A stretch of 16,631 nt of DNA from Microcystis aeruginosa W13-11 (GCA_009995705.1 JAADBR010000117.1:1-16631), one strand, 5' to 3'; positions 7,630-14,574 are shown, numbered from the stretch's first letter. The notes: generated by a model from the sequence alone, not told the origin. Numbers and translations are program-made.

Positions 7630-8079
7630 ATGAAGCGTCAGACTTCGGGAATAGCAGTCTCACTTTTGTTTGGTTTGCTAATGCTGACATCAGGATGTAA
7701 AGGAGATTCTAATGCAGCAACAAAACCTAATTTTTACTGTGGAAATGCTCAATATTTAGGTAAAAATGCCCCAGCTACTATTGTACATAATCCAAGCGCA
7801 AACAAAGATTTTACTATAATTATTTGGAAACCAGATAATTATTATTTTGGTAATCAATGGAATCCTCAAAAGCGATGTGATCAAGTTTCTAGGCGATTTC
7901 AAGATATTTATGATCGGGATAGATTACAGTATATCACAGCTACGGTAACAACTTGGATTAGCGATCGAGAAGTTCCCGTTGTCTGTGGAGTAAAATCAAA
8001 AAGTGCTACTTGTAATCAAGATGATTTACTCGGCTCTTCGGTTTGTGTTATGCAATGGAGGGGGGGTTATAAAGGATAA
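7630..8079 (+). CDS. COP23-like lipoprotein, C-terminus replaced by a MITE
   Basis: Predicted lipoprotein related to the cyanobacterial circadian oscillating protein COP23 family, whose molecular function is not established. Seen: a signal peptide with lipobox-like L-T-S-G-C23, then F-Y-C37-G, I-I-I-W, W-N-P-Q-K-R-C83-D-Q-V-S-R-R-F-Q (77-91), L-Q-Y-I-T-A, P-V-V-C119-G and a fourth cysteine C128. This order of motifs and four cysteines is the COP23 pattern. Codons 1-134 (to 8031) are native; the last 15 residues (G-S-S-V-C to G-Y-K-G) come from the inserted element at 8032-8220. Excising the element plus one 8-bp repeat continues the frame to 8303 and gives 158 aa ending D-D-L-L-F-T-L-E..., the expected family C-terminus. 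AGGAG at 7613-7617 precedes the ATG. Whether the truncated form is stable is unknown. Confidence 0.85.
   Translation: MKRQTSGIAVSLLFGLLMLTSGCKGDSNAATKPNFYCGNAQYLGKNAPATIVHNPSANKDFTIIIWKPDNYYFGNQWNPQKRCDQVSRRFQDIYDRDRLQYITATVTTWISDREVPVVCGVKSKSATCNQDDLLGSSVCVMQWRGGYKG
8024..8031. repeat. Target-site duplication, left copy (ATTTACTC)
   Basis: ATTTACTC at 8024-8031 is identical to 8221-8228 and abuts the left inverted end of the 189-bp element, as expected for an 8-bp target-site duplication. Confidence 0.85.
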
Positions 8080-8220
8080 AACTCTTACACAGAAAGACCT
8101 TGCTTCGATTTTTGCCAATTGTTTTCTATCTAGAACGAGCTAATCAATTGAGTCTCTTGCCATATAAAGATTTATTCGATTTATGCTCCCTGATCGAATT
8201 ATACCAAGTAACGAAGAGCC
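8032..8220. mobile_element. 189-bp MITE inserted in the COP23-like gene
   Basis: The element begins GGCTCTTCG (8032-8040) and ends CGAAGAGCC (8212-8220), a perfect 9-bp terminal inverted repeat with weaker similarity over the next 10 or so bases. It is flanked by perfect 8-bp direct repeats ATTTACTC. It has no coding capacity of its own. The GG-start ends and the 8-bp duplication resemble ISL3-family insertion sequences, so a full-length ISL3-type relative may supply the transposase; this family link is inference. Precise removal restores the host reading frame, which is strong evidence for the boundaries. Confidence 0.88.
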
Positions 8221-8228
8221 ATTTACTC
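8221..8228. repeat. Target-site duplication, right copy (ATTTACTC)
   Basis: Second copy of the 8-bp direct repeat, immediately after the right inverted end of the element. Confidence 0.85.
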
Positions 8229-8303
8229 TTTACTTTGGAAACTAAGGATAAGCCTTATGCAGTACTAGATGATCTTATGGGAAAAGGATTTCTCGGCTGG
8301 TGA
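8229..8303 (+). pseudogene. Detached 3' end of the COP23-like gene
   Basis: In the frame of the lipoprotein gene after element removal, this reads F-T-L-E-T-K-D-K-P-Y-A-V-L-D-D-L-M-G-K followed by G-F-L-G-W and TGA at 8301-8303. With the upstream D-D-L-L it recreates the L-L-F-T-L...V-L-x-x-L ending of COP23 proteins. The final five codons overlap DNA that matches the IS1-type transposase gene in another frame, so the native C-terminus was probably already cut short by that IS fragment. A 67-codon open frame from TTG 8100 to this stop exists, but it mixes element and host DNA. Confidence 0.75.
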
Positions 8304-8430
8304 GAGAGAGTCTATCTTTCTCTAAAAAAATGGAGAATCACGTTGGGGAACCCTTTGGTATTTTATCCATGACTACAATGCACAGCGAAGCAAAGGATTA
8401 AGCCGCCATCACTACTACCGAATCACCACC
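8285..8430 (+). mobile_element. 3'-end fragment of an IS1-family element
   Basis: From about 8291 the DNA reads S-R-L-V-R-E-S-L-S-F-S-K-K-M-E-N-H-V-G, then after a small frameshift W-Y-F-I-H-D-Y-N-A-Q to the end. This is the C-terminus typical of IS1-type transposases. Positions 8318-8430 match 15897-16009 in reverse complement over 113 bp with one mismatch (8387). Both copies stop matching after ...AATCACCACC, marking the IS end. Only the terminal part remains, so it is inactive. Confidence 0.85.
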
Positions 8431-8453
8431 TATAAAATTAACATCTATCTTGT

Positions 8454-8490
8454 GGGGGTATTACCCTGGTTAATACCCCCTATTTTTGTT
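8454..8490 (+). terminator. Intrinsic terminator between convergent genes
   Basis: GGGGGTATTA (8454-8463) pairs perfectly with TAATACCCCC (8471-8480) around a 7-nt loop and is followed by TATTTTTG on the plus strand. It would end the kinase/lipoprotein transcript. On the minus strand the same hairpin lies just downstream of the pmbA stop (8502), with a T-poor tail, so it may act in both directions but more weakly there. Confidence 0.78.
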
Positions 8491-8501
8491 CCGGTATAGT
8501 G

Positions 8502-9845
8502 TTAAGCTTCTCCCGTGATTGATAAACCCTCTACCCAAACGTAGGGACAAACACCACTAGGAGTAATAACCGCTTCCGGTTCCAGATAAACAATCGATTT
8601 CAGCAGTGTTAAAATATCTCCGGCTACGGTAGCGGAATCGATGCTAATGCGCTCATTTTTGTTAACTAACCAACCATCAAACGGCAAAGAGAAGGAACCT
8701 TGTAGAGAATTAACTCCTGCATGAAGTGCCCGTAAACTATCAATTAAAACCACATTTTCTGCTGTTTCCAAAGAATAGCTTTTGGGTTGATTAGCACTAG
8801 CAAAAACGTGATAAAAATGGGGAGTAACCGTTACTTTTGCCCCAATGTTACCGTTGCCAGTCGGTTCCGTATTCATCCGTTTAGCGGTAATCGTGCTATG
8901 GAGAAAATTACTCAAAATCCCCTCTTTAATTAATTCCACACGACGGGTGGGAGTGCCTTCACTATCAAAAGTTTCTGCGGAAACATTAGCCGGATGGAGG
9001 GCATCATCGCACAAATTTAAGGCAGTGGCAGCGATTTGTGTTCCCAAGGATTCAGGAGTAGAAAGACTCTGTTTATCAAGGACATTTTGGGCATTAAACA
9101 GATTAGAAAATGCTCCGATTATACTCAAAAAGGCGCGAGGGGCAAAAACCACCAAATACTTACCCGTGGTAATCGGTTGATAGTCCAGATGGCTAACAGT
9201 TTTGCTAATCGCTTCCTCGATACAACCATCGATATCTAATTTTTCCAGGCCCGGACTAACCCGAAAAGCACCAGCGCTGCGGGGTTTTTTGCCTTCCTGT
9301 TCGGTTTTGGTGTATAAATACACGCTGGCATAACTACGCGCTTCCTGACGCATTGCCCCGTCGCTATTGAGATAAAAACGTCTGACCTGCTGTTGTCCCA
9401 AACCGTTATAGGGAACACTGGCAATAGCTGGATGGGCTGCTAGTAAGGATTTTTCGGCGGCTAATAACTTATCGATGAGAGTGGATACAGGTGCTTGATT
9501 ATACATTTCGCTGGCCACTTCTGTGGTAAGTGCGGTGGCAGCGGGACTAAAATCGGGGACATTTTCCTTAACCCCAAAAAAGCTGGCTTCTTGGGCGGTT
9601 TTCAGGGCTAATTGCAGTCCCACCGGGTCCACATCGGTGGTCGAGGTGACACCGACTTGATTATCCTGATTCCAGACGCGAACGATAACGCTGGAACGAT
9701 TGGACGCTTGTACCTGTTTCGGTTCCCCTTGAAACACATCCACATCGGTTTCATCCACAGAGGAACCATAGATGTCGTATTTAGCAATTCCTAAAGCTTG
9801 GGCGCTAGAATCAGCGATTTGGGCGATATCTTCAACTTTTGGCAT
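8502..9845 (-). CDS. pmbA: TldE/PmbA metalloprotease subunit
   Basis: Subunit of the TldD/TldE protease, which in other bacteria degrades unfolded peptides and matures some ribosomal peptides such as microcin B17; the complex is cytoplasmic. Seen: 447 aa, the usual length, with the N-terminal block Y-D-I-Y-G-S-S-V-D-E-T-D-V-D-V-F and the S-V-I-V-R-V-W...V-G-V-T-S-T-T-D strand pair. The C-terminal half carries S-L-S-T-P-E-S-L-G-T, F-D-S-E-G-T-P-T-R-R and L-L-K-S-I-V-Y-L-E-P. There is no HExxxH motif, as expected for TldE, which lacks the zinc site of TldD. It is transcribed after tldD and a DUF456 gene on the same strand; 93 nt separate it from the latter. Cyanobactin/microviridin-type maturation cannot be claimed because no precursor peptide is visible nearby. 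Confidence 0.93.
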   Translation of the reverse strand: MPKVEDIAQIADSSAQALGIAKYDIYGSSVDETDVDVFQGEPKQVQASNRSSVIVRVWNQDNQVGVTSTTDVDPVGLQLALKTAQEASFFGVKENVPDFSPAATALTTEVASEMYNQAPVSTLIDKLLAAEKSLLAAHPAIASVPYNGLGQQQVRRFYLNSDGAMRQEARSYASVYLYTKTEQEGKKPRSAGAFRVSPGLEKLDIDGCIEEAISKTVSHLDYQPITTGKYLVVFAPRAFLSIIGAFSNLFNAQNVLDKQSLSTPESLGTQIAATALNLCDDALHPANVSAETFDSEGTPTRRVELIKEGILSNFLHSTITAKRMNTEPTGNGNIGAKVTVTPHFYHVFASANQPKSYSLETAENVVLIDSLRALHAGVNSLQGSFSLPFDGWLVNKNERISIDSATVAGDILTLLKSIVYLEPEAVITPSGVCPYVWVEGLSITGEA

Positions 9846-9938
9846 AGATTTGGTCAGAAATGAGATGAATATAGAATTGAGAGGTCAGCCATCAGCCGTA
9901 AGCTAGATAAAAGTGATATTTGTCAGAAAAATGGCCGA

Positions 9939-10541
9939 TTAATTGAAAAACAAAGAACTCAAATCTGAAAACTGATAGCTGAAAACTGAAAACTGATAAC
10001 TGATAACTGAAGAGAGATTCGGCCAGGTGGTGACAATAAAGACGATAACGGCAGCCGTGGCCAGCATAGCTTTAGCAACGTGACCGATAACCGTACCGAC
10101 GACAATACCGACACAGACTTTTAGGGATTGTTGCAAACGGGGGGTTAATTCCAAATCGCGACGATAGGCGTATTCTCCCAAAAAAGCCCCGACCACAGGA
10201 CCAATAAATAAGCCGATAATCGGGCCGCCAATGGGTAAAGCGGGTAAAAGCCCGAATATTCCCGCTAATAAGCCCACTACTAGCCCGATTTGACTCCAAT
10301 TGCTCGCCCCAACTTTTTGGGCACCGAGATAACTAGCGAGGAATTCCACCCCCAGACTGAGGAGAAGGATAACAAAGGCCACGGTTAAAGCGACCCCCAT
10401 CCCCGCAAATTTGGTGACAAAACCCCACACCAGCATGGCGATTAAAATCAAACTCATGCCGGGGATAGCGGGTAGCAGTTCGCCAATTATCCCCACTATC
10501 ATGATGGCAATGAGGAAATAGTAGAGAATTACTAAAGCCAT
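9939..10541 (-). CDS. DUF456 family membrane protein
   Basis: Integral membrane protein of unknown function. Seen: several hydrophobic segments (about 3-23, 27-47, 50-72, 84-103, 105-125, 141-178) with glycine-rich turns such as L-P-A-I-P-G-M and L-P-I-G-G-P-I-I-G, which fit the DUF456 family. The ATG at 10541 follows the tldD stop by 2 nt, so the two are translationally close and surely one operon. The last 20 residues or so (I-S-Y-Q-F-S-V-F-S-Y-Q-F-S...) are hydrophilic, repetitive and unlike the family: they are encoded by a heptanucleotide tandem repeat at 9966-10007, so the native protein probably ended near residue 175-180. No function for it in the TldD/TldE system is known. Confidence 0.85.
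   Translation of the reverse strand: MALVILYYFLIAIMIVGIIGELLPAIPGMSLILIAMLVWGFVTKFAGMGVALTVAFVILLLSLGVEFLASYLGAQKVGASNWSQIGLVVGLLAGIFGLLPALPIGGPIIGLFIGPVVGAFLGEYAYRRDLELTPRLQQSLKVCVGIVVGTVIGHVAKAMLATAAVIVFIVTTWPNLSSVISYQFSVFSYQFSDLSSLFFN
9966..10007. repeat. Six tandem heptanucleotide repeats
   Basis: Six back-to-back 7-mers of the form TGA(A/T)A(A/G)C: TGAAAAC, TGATAGC, TGAAAAC, TGAAAAC, TGATAAC, TGATAAC. Such short tandemly repeated heptamers are a known intergenic feature of cyanobacterial genomes. Here they lie inside the 3' end of the DUF456 reading frame and code for its odd C-terminal tail. Confidence 0.85.
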
Positions 10542-10543
10542 GA

Positions 10544-12013
10544 TTAACGTCCGCCAACGGTAATAGAATCGACTTTTAAATGGGGTTGACCAACGGTGAC
10601 ATAAACGCTACCACTGACGGAACCGCAAAAACCGGCCGCTAGACCTAAATCTTGGGAACACATAGAGATTTTATTCATAATCTCCTTAGCTGAACCGATT
10701 AAAGTCGCACCTTTTAGGGGTTTAGTCAGGTTGCCGTTTTCGATAAGATAAGCTTCCTCGACAGCGAAATTAAATTCACCGGTGGGACCCACACTACCAC
10801 CGCCCATTTTTTTGCAATAAATGCCTTTATCGATGGAATTAAAGAGATTATCGAGGGTATATTCCCCGGAGGCGATGTAGGTATTCCGCATCCGACTAGC
10901 GGCCGCATAGGTGTAGTTTTGACGGCGACCGCTACCCGTGCGCGGATGACCGGTTTTAATTGAACCGGTGCGATCAGCAATGAAGTTTTTTAGGATACCA
11001 TTTTCAATTAGGAGAGTACGTTGGGCCGGCATTCCCTCATCGTCCATATCGATAGTACCGAAAGCTTTATCGGATAATCCTTCGTCCCAAGCCGTCAGGT
11101 TTTCGTGGGCGATTTTTTCGCCTTTTTTATCGAGAAAGGGCGTGGTTTTTTGTTCAATTTGCGTAGTTTCTAGCAAATGGCCACAAGCTTCGTGGAAGAT
11201 AACGCCGCCAAATTCATTGGCCATGACGATGGGATAACTGCCAGATTCTACATAGTCAGCGTAAAGCATTTTACCCGCCGATTCGGCCACTTCTGCCGCC
11301 GATTCCTCGGCATTCCACGTCCGCAGAAAATCGGGATTACTGGTACTACCCACCCGTTTACCAATGCTAGAACGATTAGTTCCATCGGCACAGAGGAGAT
11401 TATAGCCCACGGATTGGGTGAGGCGAATATCCCGGGCAAAAGTGCCGTCACTAGCGGCAACTAAAATTTCTTGCCAATCGCGAAAATAAGCGGCGCGACG
11501 AGATTGGACGTGAGAGGCTTTCTGATTGAGGTGAACGTTAGCAGTTAGGAGAATATCACCCATTTCTCGCAAAGAACTGCAATTATTCAGCCAAATATCT
11601 TTATTTTTGACCGTGGCATAATCCCGGAACATTTCCAGATTGATTTCGGGAATATATGCGTTAGGACCGGGTAGGTTTAAACCAAGAATCGATAAACCTT
11701 TTTCTAGGGCATTTTTTAAGCCTTGGAAGCTTAAATCGTTGGTACTGACATAACAATCAGCTTTACCGCGAAAAAGGCGGATTCCTGCCCCTGTCGATAG
11801 TTTCGGTGAGAGACTGGTGATGCTATCATCTTCGGCTAAACAACTGATATAGTTGACTCTTTCCAAGAAAAATTCGATAAAAGTTGCCCCGGCAGCCCGT
11901 CCCAGTCCCAAAAGAGTGGACAAAGGGGCCGCCCAAGAGCTATCAAAGCGCTCCAGACTAGGATTATATTTCAGGGTGGGAAGTTCTTTGGAGATGAGTA
12001 GAGTGGGTGACAT
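10544..12013 (-). CDS. tldD: TldD metalloprotease
   Basis: Catalytic zinc subunit of the TldD/TldE protease. Seen: the family motif H274-E-A-C-G-H279 in [16 protein letters not shown], of the HExxxH type, with C463 in A-A-G-F-C-G-S near the C-terminus as the likely third zinc ligand by comparison with known Tld[11 protein letters not shown] and [14 protein letters not shown] are also typical. At 489 aa it is full length. The ATG at 12013 is preceded closely by a weak A/G-rich stretch. It is first in the tldD-DUF456-pmbA cluster. Substrates in cyanobacteria are not known. Confidence 0.95.
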   Translation of the reverse strand: MSPTLLISKELPTLKYNPSLERFDSSWAAPLSTLLGLGRAAGATFIEFFLERVNYISCLAEDDSITSLSPKLSTGAGIRLFRGKADCYVSTNDLSFQGLKNALEKGLSILGLNLPGPNAYIPEINLEMFRDYATVKNKDIWLNNCSSLREMGDILLTANVHLNQKASHVQSRRAAYFRDWQEILVAASDGTFARDIRLTQSVGYNLLCADGTNRSSIGKRVGSTSNPDFLRTWNAEESAAEVAESAGKMLYADYVESGSYPIVMANEFGGVIFHEACGHLLETTQIEQKTTPFLDKKGEKIAHENLTAWDEGLSDKAFGTIDMDDEGMPAQRTLLIENGILKNFIADRTGSIKTGHPRTGSGRRQNYTYAAASRMRNTYIASGEYTLDNLFNSIDKGIYCKKMGGGSVGPTGEFNFAVEEAYLIENGNLTKPLKGATLIGSAKEIMNKISMCSQDLGLAAGFCGSVSGSVYVTVGQPHLKVDSITVGGR

Positions 12014-12074
12014 AAAGCTCGTTTATCAGTTAATCTGCTGGTTTCTAGTCTAACAGCTATCAGTTTTTTCCGTA

Positions 12075-12098
12075 TTGGGGTGCGTGAGCGCAGCCCAA
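12075..12098. repeat. Interspersed palindrome upstream of tldD
   Basis: TTGGGGTGCG (12075-12084) and CGCAGCCCAA (12089-12098) pair with one mismatch around a TGAG loop. This resembles the TTGGGTTGCGC-type palindromes scattered through cyanobacterial intergenic DNA. It sits in the divergent region between tldD and the 12198 gene. A regulatory role is not shown. Confidence 0.5.
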
Positions 12099-12197
12099 CC
12101 CTGCTAAATTTTTCTCCTTCATATCTCTTAATAAAAACCTTGATTCGATCGCTCTTCGCCCGCAAGATTAAATAAAGAGCGACTCAGGATCAAAATA

Positions 12198-12686
12198 ATG
12201 GCCACAGCGACGCAATTCTTAAACATTTCTGACTTGACAAAAGATGATTATTGTGTATTCGGTTTAGCGATTTGTTTTCTCAAACAGGCTTGCCCTGAGC
12301 TTGGTCGAAGGGAGGGAGAATTAGAAAAAGTGGCGGTGTTAGAACCGATTCCCTCGGCAGCCCTAGAGGCAATTGTCAAAGGAATTCCCACTTCCTACGA
12401 ATTTGCCCGCGCTATGAGTTTAGGAGAAGTTTTTCAGGACTATAATCCTCAAATACCCAGTAATTTCCCTGATAATACCCAATTATGCGAGAATTTTGTC
12501 GAAAGGGCGATTGCGGCCACTCGCACCTACAAAAATCAACCCCACCTACAAGGGTTAATCCCCTTGGGCAGCCAAAAAGACGATTTAAACTTTTCCCTAG
12601 AGAAAAAACGCATCTTGAATGCTGTTCATGTGGTGCGGACAGAGGATAACGTCAAACAACATTCTCACACCCACAAGGTTTTGTGA
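12198..12686 (+). CDS. Conserved cyanobacterial protein of unknown function
   Basis: Hypothetical soluble protein of 162 aa; no catalytic motif is recognised and there is no signal peptide or membrane segment. The sequence looks conserved in character, with blocks V-L-E-P-I-P-S-A-A-L-E-A, G-I-P-T-S-Y and C-terminal E-D-N-V-K-Q-H-S-H-T-H-K-V-L. Start ATG 12198 with AGGA at 12187-12190. Residues about 31-40 (Q-A-C-P-E-L-G-R-R-E) are encoded by an interspersed palindromic repeat inserted in frame (12293-12312 and edges); they interrupt what would otherwise read F-L-K...E-G-E-L-E-K-V. A hairpin follows the stop. It is divergent from tldD and upstream of ssrA; no functional link is evident. Confidence 0.8.
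   Translation: MATATQFLNISDLTKDDYCVFGLAICFLKQACPELGRREGELEKVAVLEPIPSAALEAIVKGIPTSYEFARAMSLGEVFQDYNPQIPSNFPDNTQLCENFVERAIAATRTYKNQPHLQGLIPLGSQKDDLNFSLEKKRILNAVHVVRTEDNVKQHSHTHKVL
12293..12312. repeat. Interspersed palindromic repeat inside a coding sequence
   Basis: CCCTGAGCTTGGTCGAAGGG differs by one extra G from CCCTGAGCTTGTCGAAGGG, a REP-like palindrome widespread in bacterial, including cyanobacterial, genomes. It lies in frame in the 12198 gene and codes for the peptide C-P-E-L-G-R-R-E-G. Confidence 0.7.
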
Positions 12687-12695
12687 TCAAGGTTA

Positions 12696-12737
12696 GTTCG
12701 GATTAGGGGAATTTTGCAGTTTTCCCTGATTCCGAAC
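12696..12737 (+). terminator. Hairpin downstream of the 12198 gene
   Basis: GTTCGGA (12696-12702) pairs with TCCGAAC (12731-12737), and after two mismatches the stem continues through GGGGAA/TTCCC-type pairing. It lies 10 nt after the stop codon. No T-tract follows, so it may stabilise the mRNA end rather than stop RNA polymerase. Confidence 0.45.
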
Positions 12738-12774
12738 TCAGGTCATCGCAGTCGAGCAATAGCTGCTCAATTAA

Positions 12775-12802
12775 TTGATTAGTCTCTGGTGATACTAATC
12801 AA
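12775..12802. promoter_or_regulatory. Perfect 9-bp dyad upstream of ssrA
   Basis: TTGATTAGT (12775-12783) and ACTAATCAA (12794-12802) form a perfect inverted repeat with a 10-nt spacer, about 130 bp upstream of the ssrA -10 box. It could be an operator for a dimeric regulator or an RNA hairpin. No regulator is identified. Confidence 0.3.
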
Positions 12803-12929
12803 GGTCAAATATAGGATAATTTTCCCAAAAATCAGCGATAAAAACCTTTTTTCCCGTCTAGACTGGCTCTAACCCTTGGGAAGATCGGAAAAATCCCAAT
12901 TGAGCCACAATTAGCTTAATCGAAAAATA

Positions 12930-12938
12930 TGCTATAAT
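12930..12938 (+). promoter_or_regulatory. Extended -10 promoter of ssrA
   Basis: TGCTATAAT at 12930-12938 is a perfect extended -10; the weak -35 candidate TTAGCT is at 12911-12916 (16-bp spacer). Transcription would begin near 12945, leaving about 10 nt to be trimmed from the tmRNA 5' end by RNase P. Confidence 0.75.
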
Positions 12939-12954
12939 CAGGATGTAAGCACAA

Positions 12955-13342
12955 GGGGCCGTAACGGTTTCGACAGGTTAGCGAAAGCTCCCCCGTGATA
13001 CAGGTCGAGAGTGAGTCTCCTCTCGTAAATCAAAGGCTCAAACAAAAAGTAAATGCGAACAACATCGTTCCTTTCGCTCGTAAAGCCGCTCCTGTAGCTG
13101 CCTAATAGTCTCTAATCGACTCGAGCATTCATAGTTTGACTCCGTTAAGGACTATGGATAAACCCCCAACGGATGCCACGTTTAACTTTCTCTAGTTAGT
13201 TAACCGTCTAAGCTTTAACTAGAGCATCCCACTGTCCGGGATAAGTGACAGTCCCCGTTTCGAGGGTAATCGAAACTAAACCTGTGAATGAACGGACAGT
13301 CAATACCTAATTTGGACAGCAGTTCGACTCTGCTCGGCTCCA
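12955..13342 (+). ncRNA. ssrA: Transfer-messenger RNA (tmRNA)
   Basis: Rescues stalled ribosomes by trans-translation with SmpB, tagging the nascent peptide for proteolysis. Seen: the 5' end GGGGCCG (12955-12961) pairs with CGGCTCC (13335-13341) to form the acceptor stem with one G-U pair, and A13342 is the discriminator. The T-arm AGTTCGACTCTG precedes the 3' end. CCA is not encoded and must be added. The tag frame starts at GCG 13055 and ends with TAA TAG at 13103-13108, giving A-N-N-I-V-P-F-A-R-K-A-A-P-V-A-A (16 residues), the typical cyanobacterial tag with its A-A end. It is a conventional one-piece gene of 388 nt, not permuted. The coding stretch is flanked by pseudoknot-like G/C-rich segments. 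Confidence 0.97.
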
Positions 13343-13354
13343 TTGATTAGTTTA

Positions 13355-14521
13355 ATGAAAAACCTTCTCTCCCGCATGGACGGGGTGCAAACGCCGATTA
13401 TTCCCGTGGTCGGTCAATTAATTAAAGCGAACCCCGGCACTATCTCCCTAGGTCAAGGGGTTGTTTCCTATTATCCACCCCAGGAAGCGATCAAATCTCT
13501 ATCTTTATTCTTAGCTAATCCCAAAAATCATCAATATCAATCTGTGGCGGGAATTGCCCCCTTATTAGCAGTAATTCGGCAAAAACTAGCCGAAGATAAT
13601 CGCATAGAAATCAGCGATAAGCAAGCAATTTTTGTGACGGCGGGCAGTAATATGGCTTTTATGAATGCTATTTTAGCCATTACTTCTCCGGGGGATGAAA
13701 TTATTCTCAATACTCCCTTTTATTTCAATCATGAAATGGCCATAAAAATGGCTGATTGTCAAGTGATTTTGGTTGCCACAGACAAAAATTATCAATTGCG
13801 TCCAGCCGCCATTGAAGAGGCAATCACGGAAAAAACTAAGGCAGTGGTGACGATTTCTCCTAATAATCCCACGGGAGTAGTCTATCCAGAAAATACCCTG
13901 AGAGAAGTCAATCGAATTTGTCAAAAAAAGGGCATCTATCACATTCATGATGAGGCTTATGAATATTTTACCTATAACCATGCTCGCCACTTTTCTCCGG
14001 CGGCAATTGTTGGCAGTGAATCCTCGACTATTTCCTTATTTAGTCTCTCAAAAGCCTACGGTTTTGCCAGTTGGCGCATTGGTTATATGGTAGCACCAGA
14101 ACATTTATCTGAGGCGATTAATAAGATTCAGGATACTATTTTAATTTGTCCGCCGGTGGTTTCGCAATACGCAGCACTAGGAGCGTTGCAGGTGGGTAAA
14201 AGCTATCCTTTAGAACAGTTAAAAACCATCAGTCAAGTTAGAGAAATTTGCCTGAATGCTCTAGAATCGATTAGGGATATTTGTGATGTTGCCACTGCGG
14301 AAGGTGCTTTTTATTTCTTCCTGAAAATTCCTACAGACAAGAATGATTTTCAGTTAGTTAAAAGTTTAATTGAGCAGCAGCGGGTGGCGGTGTTACCCGG
14401 TTCAACTTTTGGGATAACAGAGGGCTGTTATTTGCGTCTTGCCTACGGTGCTTTATCTCCAGAAACAGCTTTAACGGCAGTGGAAAAATTGGTAAAAGGA
14501 CTGCGTTATTTTAGTCAATGA
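13355..14521 (+). CDS. PLP-dependent class I/II aminotransferase
   Basis: Fold-type I aminotransferase transferring an amino group between an amino acid and a 2-oxo acid; the exact substrate is unclear (aspartate, aromatic or diaminopimelate-pathway types are possible). Numbering from ATG 13355: G-Q-G-V near 34-37, S-P-N170-N171-P-T-G, H-D199-E-A-Y202 (D199 binds the PLP ring nitrogen) and the Schiff-base lysine in S-L-S-K233-A-Y-G with downstream W-R-I-G-Y. An R in G-C-Y-L-R-L-A-Y-G near the C-terminus would bind the substrate carboxylate. At 388 aa it is full length. A TTG at 13343 is also in frame but abuts the tmRNA 3' end; the ATG is preferred. There are only 12 nt between tmRNA and ATG and no visible ribosome-binding site, so it may be expressed from the ssrA transcript. 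Confidence 0.9.
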   Translation: MKNLLSRMDGVQTPIIPVVGQLIKANPGTISLGQGVVSYYPPQEAIKSLSLFLANPKNHQYQSVAGIAPLLAVIRQKLAEDNRIEISDKQAIFVTAGSNMAFMNAILAITSPGDEIILNTPFYFNHEMAIKMADCQVILVATDKNYQLRPAAIEEAITEKTKAVVTISPNNPTGVVYPENTLREVNRICQKKGIYHIHDEAYEYFTYNHARHFSPAAIVGSESSTISLFSLSKAYGFASWRIGYMVAPEHLSEAINKIQDTILICPPVVSQYAALGALQVGKSYPLEQLKTISQVREICLNALESIRDICDVATAEGAFYFFLKIPTDKNDFQLVKSLIEQQRVAVLPGSTFGITEGCYLRLAYGALSPETALTAVEKLVKGLRYFSQ

Positions 14522-14574
14522 TTTTTAATAATAAATACTGGCTTTCTTTATTGGTTTTTACTTTACCAAAACTG

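Noticed and set aside
8100..8303. A 67-codon open frame from TTG
   Set aside because: Its first 40 or so codons lie in the MITE and the rest is the displaced COP23 3' end; there is no ribosome-binding site. It is a chimera, not a gene.
9966..10007. Possible CRISPR array
   Set aside because: The repeat units are 7 bp, contiguous and without spacers; this is a simple tandem repeat.
10726..11464. Several 70-95-codon frames inside tldD on both strands
   Set aside because: Shadows of the tldD coding sequence; no start signals or recognisable domains.
13343..13354. TTG start for the aminotransferase
   Set aside because: It abuts the last base of tmRNA; the ATG at 13355 fits the family start better.
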